NCBI GenBank assembly: GCA_030655715.1
Contig: JAUSPR010000263.1
Location: forward strand, 1 to 9,775
From: Thermoplasmata archaeon
GTDB lineage: Archaea; Thermoplasmatota; Thermoplasmata; SG8-5
DNA length: 9,775 nucleotides
Direction of reading: 5' to 3'
The notes under the pieces: generated by a model
Database searches by the model: none
Told to the model about the DNA's origin: nothing
What the model saw: the letters and a program-made list of their open reading frames with translations, nothing else
Program-made: the position numbers and the translations under genes
Shown: in pieces, positions 3,819-9,775 of the stretch
Layout: every line of letters starts with the position of its first letter
How positions within the stretch are numbered: the first letter of the stretch is position 1

Positions 3819-6800
3819 ATGAGAGAACTCGTAGACGCATTTTTCAGGGAAAGGAGCATAGTGAACCATCACATAGCTTCATATAACGATTTTCTTCCCA
3901 CAATGGAAAACATCAACAACAGGATGCAGATGATTGTGGACAATATACGGGTGTCCAAGGAAGATAATCTCAGAGGCATAATCAAGCTGGACGACGAGAG
4001 AACTGATGGAAACATTGTCGAAGTCAGGATTGGCAGGAAGAGGTCCAAGGACGGACGTATTGACCCCCATGAAAAGCCGACAATAAAAATTGGTCAGCCA
4101 GTGGTTCGTGAGGCAAACGGCGCTACAAACCTGCTCACGCCAATGGAGGCCAGGTTGAGAAATCTTACTTACATGGCACCGATTCATCTCACTTTCACTA
4201 TAATTGAAAATGGAGTTGAGAGGGAACCGGAAGCAGTTCATATCGGAAATCTTCCATTGATGGTCAAGAGCAAGAAATGCTGCCTGGACGAAGAAAACAT
4301 CGACTCAATGTTCAAGAGTCTGAGTGATGAAGCTCTTGCAAAACTGAGCTACAAGGACAAGCTGGCAAAGCTCGGAGAGGACCCATGCGATCCTGGTGGA
4401 TTCTTCATAGTAAGTGGCACGGAACGTGTCCTGATATCTCTGGAGGACCTGGCACCGAACAGGGTGCTGGCTGAGTTCAATGAGAGATATGGAACAAGGA
4501 CCGAGATTGCCAAGGTATTTTCCCAGAAGGAAGGATACCGCTCGCTCACGCTTCTGGAAAAGAAGAAAGATAGTATTTTAACTGTATCAGTGGCCGCAGC
4601 AACTGGCCAGATACCGCTTTACATTCTCATGAAGGCCCTGGGCATGGAATCTGACGAAGACATCTACAATGCCATAGTTTCAGACAAGCTTATGGACACT
4701 GTCGTTTACGCTAATATCGAAGAATGCCAGGACGAGAAACAATATCCTCCGATAGGCATCAATTCCACAGAGGATGCGGTTCTCTGGTTGGAAAAGAAAT
4801 TCGCCACTGGCCAGGCCAAGGAATACAGGGAAAAGAAGGTCGAATCCATTATCGATAAGGCATTGCTTCCTCACCTTGGGGACAGTCCCGCGGACCGTCT
4901 GAAGAAGGCAATCTTCCTGGGCAGGATGGCCAGAACAGTTCTGGAACTCTTCCTGGGAATGCGCGGCGAGGATGACAAGGACCATTATGCCAACAAGCGT
5001 TTGAAGCTTTCCGGCGATTTGATGGAGGATTTATTTAGAGTATCATTCAGCAATCTGGCCAAGGACCTCAAGTACCAACTGGAAAGAGGGTATGCCAAGA
5101 AGAAGAGCATGAAAATCAGTTCTGCAATAAGACCGGACTTGCTCACACAGAGACTTCTGCACGCACTTTCCACAGGTAACTGGGTGGGCGGCAGAGTGGG
5201 AGTATCCCAGCTGCTGGACCGCACCTCAAACATGAGCTCGATGAGCCATCTCAGAAGGGTTACGTCCCCGCTCACCAGGAGCCAACCTCACTTTGAAGCA
5301 AGAGACTTGCACCCAACACAGTGGGGCCGACTTTGCCCGAATGAAACCCCAGAAGGTCAGAATTGTGGTCTGGTCAAGAACTGCGCACTGCTGGTTGATG
5401 TCAGCGAACGTTCGCATGACAGGGACGTGAAACAATTGCTCGTGGACCTAGGAGTCAAGGATATCAAGAGCCAGCAAACCGATCTCACAAGGGTTTATGT
5501 GAATGGAGATTTAGTCGGTACACATGACAGACCGTACGACCTTATCGAAGAGGTTCGCCAGCGTCGCCGTGGCGGATTGCTCTCTCACGAAGTGAACCTG
5601 AGATTCGACACTGAAATGAATGACATAGTCATAAACTGCGATGAGGGCAGGCTCAGAAGACCATTGCTCGTTGTAAGGGACGGTCGTCTCATCCTGACAA
5701 AGAAGCACCTGGACGGACTGGTCGCAGGTCGCTTGAAGATGAAGGACCTGATAAGAGAAGGTGTTGTGGAATGGATTGACGCTGAGGAAGAAGAAGATGC
5801 CTACATCGCTGTTGTTCCATACACTGCCCCGACAAAGTGCAGCGGTTGCGGCAAGTTTCTATCAGAGGGCAATGTCTCGTGGGAGAACGTTGGCATGCCC
5901 GAGAACATTGTCAAGCTCAAGTGCGGGTTCTGCGAGGAAATCCTTGAAGTACCCAAGCTCCTGGAAAATGAGCACACCCACATGGAAATCGACCCGATGC
6001 TTATCATGGGTGTAGCCTCAGGCATGGTTCCCTATCCCGAACACAATTCGTCTCCAAGAATCACAATGGGTGCGGCAATGGCCAAGCAGTCTCTGGGAAT
6101 GGCAGATTCCAATTACAGGATAAGGCCTGACACAAGGGCACATTTAATGCATTATCCGCAGCAGCCAATGGTGCAGACCGAGATAATGAAATATGTGAAT
6201 TTCAAGGAAAGGCCAGGCGGTCAGAACTTCGTTGTGGCAGTGAGTTCGTATCACGGCTATAACATGGAAGATGCGCTGGTCATGAGCAGGGCTTCTATCG
6301 AAAGAGGACTGGGACATTCATCCTTCTTCAGGACATACAAAGCCGAAGAGCGTCGTTACCCGGGCGGTCAGGAAGACCACTTCGAAATACCGCCACCGGA
6401 CGTCCGCGGAGCCAGAGCAGATTTATCTTACAATAACCTGGACGAGGACGGACTAATAAACCCCGAGGTTTACATCTCGGGTGGAGACGTGCTGGTCGGA
6501 AAAACTTCCCCGCCAAGATTCCTGGAAGAGGATACTGATTTCCTCACACCGCAGAAGCGCAGGGAAACTTCAGTTACAGTCAGACCCGGAGAAAAGGGCT
6601 GGGTTGACAGCGTCATGCTCACCGAGACTGAAAACGGCTCCCGTCTGGTCAAAGTTAAAGTTAGAGATCCCAGGATACCTGAGCTCGGAGACAAGTTTGC
6701 CTCCAGGCACGGGCAGAAGGGCGTCGTCGGCCACTTGATAGCACCGGAAGACATGCCATTCACGGAGTCTGGATTGACTCCTGACTTGATAATCAACCCT

Positions 6801-7427
6801 CACGCTATTCCGTCACGTATGACCGTCGCACACGTTCTTGAGATGGTTGGCGGCAAGGTCGGAGCCATGGAAGGCCGTTTCATTGACGGAACACCTTTCA
6901 GCGGTGAAAGAGAAGATTCGCTCAGGAAAGGTCTAGTTGAGGCTGGTTTCAAGCATAATGGCAGAGAAATCATGTTCAACGGAGTGACTGGCGAACTAAT
7001 CAAGGCCGACATTTTCATAGGTGTAATTTACTACCAGAAGCTTCACCACATGGTTGCGGGCAAGATGCATGTGCGGTCAAGAGGGCCGGTGCAGATACTT
7101 ACCAGGCAACCGACAGAAGGCCGTTCCAGACAGGGCGGTCTGAGGTTCGGTGAGATGGAGCGTGACTGCCTTATTGGTCACGGAGCTGCCATGGTAATTA
7201 AAGACCGTTTGCTCGATGAATCCGACGGAACAACCCAGTATATCTGCGGCAATCCTAAATGCGGCCATGTAGCCATGATGGACCGCCGCGGCGTTCTGAG
7301 ATGCCCGGTATGCGGTAATAACTCGAGCGTTTACCCGGTCCAGACAAGCTATGCATTCAAACTATTGATGGACGAACTTCTCAGCCTTGGAGTGGCAATG
7401 AGGCTTCAACTGGAGGAATTGAAATGA
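3819..7427 (+). CDS. rpoB: DNA-directed RNA polymerase subunit B (Rpo2), unsplit
   Basis: This is the second largest catalytic-core subunit, homologous to Rpb2 and bacterial beta. The protein has 1202 residues in one chain, where many methanogens and halophiles have separate B'' and B' genes. Landmarks in order are the fork region [16 protein letters not shown] (about 498-513), HTHMEIDP leading into the hybrid-binding domain, NMEDALV with Glu817 and Asp818, [10 protein letters not shown] (962-971) with conserved lysine 967, [11 protein letters not shown] (1106-1116), and a C-terminal clamp zinc ribbon with Cys1143, 1148, 1162 and 1165. A second Cys set, C674xxC677 and C702xxC705, lies between [13 protein letters not shown] and HTHMEIDP, where many archaeal homologues are shorter, and looks like an inserted zinc ribbon. 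No intein is present. The stop overlaps the rpoA1 start by four bases. Confidence 0.97.
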   Translation: MRELVDAFFRERSIVNHHIASYNDFLPTMENINNRMQMIVDNIRVSKEDNLRGIIKLDDERTDGNIVEVRIGRKRSKDGRIDPHEKPTIKIGQPVVREANGATNLLTPMEARLRNLTYMAPIHLTFTIIENGVEREPEAVHIGNLPLMVKSKKCCLDEENIDSMFKSLSDEALAKLSYKDKLAKLGEDPCDPGGFFIVSGTERVLISLEDLAPNRVLAEFNERYGTRTEIAKVFSQKEGYRSLTLLEKKKDSILTVSVAAATGQIPLYILMKALGMESDEDIYNAIVSDKLMDTVVYANIEECQDEKQYPPIGINSTEDAVLWLEKKFATGQAKEYREKKVESIIDKALLPHLGDSPADRLKKAIFLGRMARTVLELFLGMRGEDDKDHYANKRLKLSGDLMEDLFRVSFSNLAKDLKYQLERGYAKKKSMKISSAIRPDLLTQRLLHALSTGNWVGGRVGVSQLLDRTSNMSSMSHLRRVTSPLTRSQPHFEARDLHPTQWGRLCPNETPEGQNCGLVKNCALLVDVSERSHDRDVKQLLVDLGVKDIKSQQTDLTRVYVNGDLVGTHDRPYDLIEEVRQRRRGGLLSHEVNLRFDTEMNDIVINCDEGRLRRPLLVVRDGRLILTKKHLDGLVAGRLKMKDLIREGVVEWIDAEEEEDAYIAVVPYTAPTKCSGCGKFLSEGNVSWENVGMPENIVKLKCGFCEEILEVPKLLENEHTHMEIDPMLIMGVASGMVPYPEHNSSPRITMGAAMAKQSLGMADSNYRIRPDTRAHLMHYPQQPMVQTEIMKYVNFKERPGGQNFVVAVSSYHGYNMEDALVMSRASIERGLGHSSFFRTYKAEERRYPGGQEDHFEIPPPDVRGARADLSYNNLDEDGLINPEVYISGGDVLVGKTSPPRFLEEDTDFLTPQKRRETSVTVRPGEKGWVDSVMLTETENGSRLVKVKVRDPRIPELGDKFASRHGQKGVVGHLIAPEDMPFTESGLTPDLIINPHAIPSRMTVAHVLEMVGGKVGAMEGRFIDGTPFSGEREDSLRKGLVEAGFKHNGREIMFNGVTGELIKADIFIGVIYYQKLHHMVAGKMHVRSRGPVQILTRQPTEGRSRQGGLRFGEMERDCLIGHGAAMVIKDRLLDESDGTTQYICGNPKCGHVAMMDRRGVLRCPVCGNNSSVYPVQTSYAFKLLMDELLSLGVAMRLQLEELK
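7412..7416 (+). promoter_or_regulatory. Shine-Dalgarno site of rpoA1 at the ATGA overlap
   Basis: GGAGG lies seven bases before the rpoA1 ATG at 7424 and within the last codons of rpoB. The start and stop overlap as ATGA (7424-7427). This fixes the rpoA1 start and points to coupled translation, which would help keep the two large subunits in balance. Confidence 0.8.
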
Positions 7428-9775
7428 TAAAGCGCGGTGTTAACAAGCGCATACACGGGATAAAGTTCGCACACTTATCACCAGAAGAGATAAGGCGTAT
7501 GTCTGCCGTGAAAATCATCACTGCGGATACATACGACGATGACGGATTCCCTATTGATATGGGTCTGATGGACATGCACATGGGTGTTATCGAGCCTGGT
7601 CTCCGATGCAAGACATGCGGCCAGAAAGTTGATGATTGTCCTGGTCATTTCGGTCACATTGATTTGGCCATGCCTGTAATCCATGTTGGATTCGTCAAGG
7701 ACATCAAGAGGCTGTTGCAATCCACCTGCAGGGAATGCGGCAAGGTTCTGCTTACTACCAGCCAGATAGAGGAGGAAGAAAATCTCCGCGGCATGCTGGA
7801 GGAACTGGGCGGTGACCTTACCGAGTTCGAGAGACTGATGAAGGATACTGCAAAGAGCGCCAGCGTCCGGACAGTCTGCCCGATTTGTAATGCAGAGCAG
7901 CTCAAGATAACCCTGGATAAACCATCCACTTTCCGCGAGGAAGGTCACAAACTAACACCGAAAGAAGTGCGCGAAAGGTTGGAGAGAATTCCGGATGACA
8001 GTTTGATTCCGCTCGGCCTCAACCCCGAGGTTTCAAGACCAGAATGGATGGTACTTACTGCATTGCCGGTTCCGCCGGTCACTGTTAGGCCGTCTATTAC
8101 ACTTGATTCAGGAGACAGGTCGGAAGACGATTTAACTCACAAACTGGTGGACGTATTGCGTATCAACCAGAGATTGAGGGAAAACCGTGATTCCGGCGCG
8201 CCACAGCTAATTGTTGAGGACTTGTGGGAGCTTCTCCAGTACCATATCACAACCTATTTCGACAATCAAACCTCAGGCATACCACCGGCAAGGCACAGGT
8301 CAGGTCGTCCCCTCAAGACTCTGGTTCAGAGGCTGAAGGGAAAGGAAGGAAGATTCCGTTCCAACCTTTCAGGTAAGAGAGTGAATTTCTCCGCTAGAAC
8401 CGTGATATCGCCTGATCCTATGCTGTCGATTAATGAAGTCGGCATACCATGGCACGCAGCCAGGGAACTGACCATACCGATTCGTGTAACTAACTTCAAT
8501 GTTGGGGTGGTAAAGGAAATTATCTTGCGTGGTCCAGAGCCTGTTACAGAGCTCGGAGAATACCTGGCAGGCGTTAATTACGTCATCCGCGAGGATGGTC
8601 GGAGAATCAAAGTTACAGATAAAAATGCCGAAACAGTTTCTGAAAACATCGATATCGGCCATGTCATCGAGCGTCAGATGACTGACGGTGACATAGTCCT
8701 GTTCAACAGGCAGCCGTCACTGCACAGAATGTCGATGATGGCCCACAGGATTCGTGTAATGAAAGGAAAGACCTTCAGGTTCAACCTGTGTGTCTGCCCT
8801 CCATACAATGCAGATTTCGATGGTGACGAGATGAACTTGCATGTTATCCAGAGCCCCGAGGCAATTGCCGAGGCCAGGATCCTCATGTTGGTTCAGGAAA
8901 ATATTCTTTCCCCGAGATTCGGCGGACCTGTCATTGGCGGCATTCACGACTATATAACTGGTTCGTTCATGCTGACTCACAATAATCCGCTGTACTCACA
9001 GGACCAGACTGCCCTAATCCTGAGCAGGATTGGCAGGGTTGAATGGCCAGAGCCAGCAAAAACCGAGGGCGGAAAACGGTACTGGTATGGAAAGACTATT
9101 TTCAGTATGTGCCTTCCGAAAGAACTGAACATTTCCTACAAATCTTCCATCTGCCAGAAATGCGATACCTGTAAGAAAGATGGCTGTGAATTTGATTCCT
9201 ACGTCGTAATAAGAGATGGTATACTGCTCAAGGGAACCATTGACGAGAAGGCGCTGGGTGCTTTCAAGGGTCTTATTCTGGACAAGATTACAAGGGACTT
9301 CGGAACCGATGAGGCCAGGAAATTCCTCGAGATGGCTATCAAGATGGCTGTAAGTTCCATCATGATACATGGATTCAGCACCAGCATAGACGATGAAGAC
9401 ATACCCATAGATGCCAGGATGCAGATTCAGGATTCGCTTCTTGAGGCTACGAAAAAGGTCAGAGAATATGTGGATGCTTACACCGAAGGCACACTTGAAG
9501 CCATGCCAGGCAGAAGCCTCGAGGAAACACTTGAGGTAGAAGCCATGCGTATTCTGGGAAAAGCAAGGGATGACGCAGGTCAGGTTGCCAGCAAGTATCT
9601 TGGTCTGGAAAATTCCGCGGTCGTGATGGCCAGAAGCGGTGCGAGAGGTTCCATGTTGAACCTTTCCCAGATGGCTGGCTGCATAGGTCAGCAGGCTGTT
9701 AGAGGTGCTCGTCTGTCCAGAGGATACCAGAAGCGCACATTGCCCCATTTCAAGAAGGGTGACTTGGGTGCCGCG
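7424..9775 (+). CDS. rpoA1: DNA-directed RNA polymerase subunit A' (Rpo1N), 5' part
   Basis: This is the largest-subunit N-terminal piece, homologous to Rpb1 and beta', and holds the catalytic centre. The frame is open to the last base with 784 residues visible. The family is about 880-910 residues long, so roughly the last 100 are lost. A first zinc site has C62xxC65-x6-C72xxH75 in the clamp. A second Cys set is C102xxC105 and C152xxC155. [20 protein letters not shown] and [19 protein letters not shown] match the lid/rudder and switch region. NADFDGD at 462-468 carries the three Mg-binding aspartates 464, 466 and 468. [15 protein letters not shown] and [16 protein letters not shown] lead up to the bridge helix, which lies just outside. 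Four further Cys at 577, 580, 583 and 588 (CxxCxxCx4C) form a small possible metal site in the funnel region. rpoA2 would be expected next. Confidence 0.97.
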   Translation, partial: MIKRGVNKRIHGIKFAHLSPEEIRRMSAVKIITADTYDDDGFPIDMGLMDMHMGVIEPGLRCKTCGQKVDDCPGHFGHIDLAMPVIHVGFVKDIKRLLQSTCRECGKVLLTTSQIEEEENLRGMLEELGGDLTEFERLMKDTAKSASVRTVCPICNAEQLKITLDKPSTFREEGHKLTPKEVRERLERIPDDSLIPLGLNPEVSRPEWMVLTALPVPPVTVRPSITLDSGDRSEDDLTHKLVDVLRINQRLRENRDSGAPQLIVEDLWELLQYHITTYFDNQTSGIPPARHRSGRPLKTLVQRLKGKEGRFRSNLSGKRVNFSARTVISPDPMLSINEVGIPWHAARELTIPIRVTNFNVGVVKEIILRGPEPVTELGEYLAGVNYVIREDGRRIKVTDKNAETVSENIDIGHVIERQMTDGDIVLFNRQPSLHRMSMMAHRIRVMKGKTFRFNLCVCPPYNADFDGDEMNLHVIQSPEAIAEARILMLVQENILSPRFGGPVIGGIHDYITGSFMLTHNNPLYSQDQTALILSRIGRVEWPEPAKTEGGKRYWYGKTIFSMCLPKELNISYKSSICQKCDTCKKDGCEFDSYVVIRDGILLKGTIDEKALGAFKGLILDKITRDFGTDEARKFLEMAIKMAVSSIMIHGFSTSIDDEDIPIDARMQIQDSLLEATKKVREYVDAYTEGTLEAMPGRSLEETLEVEAMRILGKARDDAGQVASKYLGLENSAVVMARSGARGSMLNLSQMAGCIGQQAVRGARLSRGYQKRTLPHFKKGDLGAA

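Noticed and set aside
9014..9748. Open frame of 244 codons on the - strand within rpoA1
   Set aside because: It is fully antisense to a conserved polymerase gene, and the translation has no family signature.
3819..9775. Inteins in rpoB or rpoA1
   Set aside because: RpoB has normal length and the conserved motifs of both subunits are uninterrupted, with no intein splice blocks.
1..9775. CRISPR array, defence or toxin-antitoxin system
   Set aside because: I saw no regularly spaced repeats and no such gene families; the window is informational housekeeping DNA.

Overview
The window is archaeal. It carries genes for RNA polymerase subunits D (Rpo3), H (Rpo5), B (Rpo2) and A' (Rpo1N), ribosomal protein eS1/S3Ae, and a free-standing GMP synthase glutaminase subunit. 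Promoters have TATA boxes, and two genes look leaderless. RpoB is one unsplit chain of 1202 residues, unlike the split B''/B' of most methanogens and halophiles. This, together with the GuaA and RpoA1 sequence style, makes me favour a Thermoplasmata-like euryarchaeal lineage. That placement is inference with moderate confidence.

Layout, all genes on the + strand. Positions 1-600 hold the 3' part of rpoD, with a Cys-rich zinc loop and a four-Cys Fe-S motif. Positions 676-1419 encode eS1/S3Ae with an unusual acidic tail of about 44 residues. Positions 1510-2085 encode the GMP synthase glutaminase subunit, apparently leaderless. Positions 2086-2306 hold a nested inverted-repeat element that could fold into a branched RNA of about 160 nt. 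Positions 2307-3029 encode an RsuA/RluB-type rRNA pseudouridine synthase, a family best known from bacteria, also apparently leaderless. Positions 3030-3204 are AT-rich, with a U-rich terminator and the tRNA promoter. Positions 3205-3462 are a tRNA-Lys(UUU) gene interrupted three times. From 3488 comes a tiny candidate leader ORF, then rpoH, rpoB and the 5' part of rpoA1, which runs off the right edge just before the bridge helix.

The most notable object is the tRNA-Lys gene. Removing 3226-3255, 3273-3307 and 3330-3448 leaves a faultless 74-nt tRNA. The removed segments sit at tRNA positions 20/21 (D loop), 37/38 (the canonical anticodon-loop site) and 59/60 (T loop). The junctions of the first two form full bulge-helix-bulge motifs, with a 4-bp central helix, two 3-nt bulges and cuts between bulge nucleotides 2 and 3. 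The third has the same central helix and bulges with a weaker inner helix. The third intron is 119 nt long and folds into three further hairpin elements, so it may be a structured RNA in its own right.

Functionally the window is growth machinery: polymerase core subunits, a small-subunit ribosomal protein, an rRNA modification enzyme, a tRNA, and the glutaminase half of GMP synthesis. The tRNA lies directly upstream of rpoH-rpoB-rpoA1 with no visible terminator between. A 21-codon ORF with a strong Shine-Dalgarno sequence follows the tRNA, and its last codons contain the rpoH ribosome-binding site. This suggests that tRNA maturation, leader translation and RNA polymerase synthesis could be linked.
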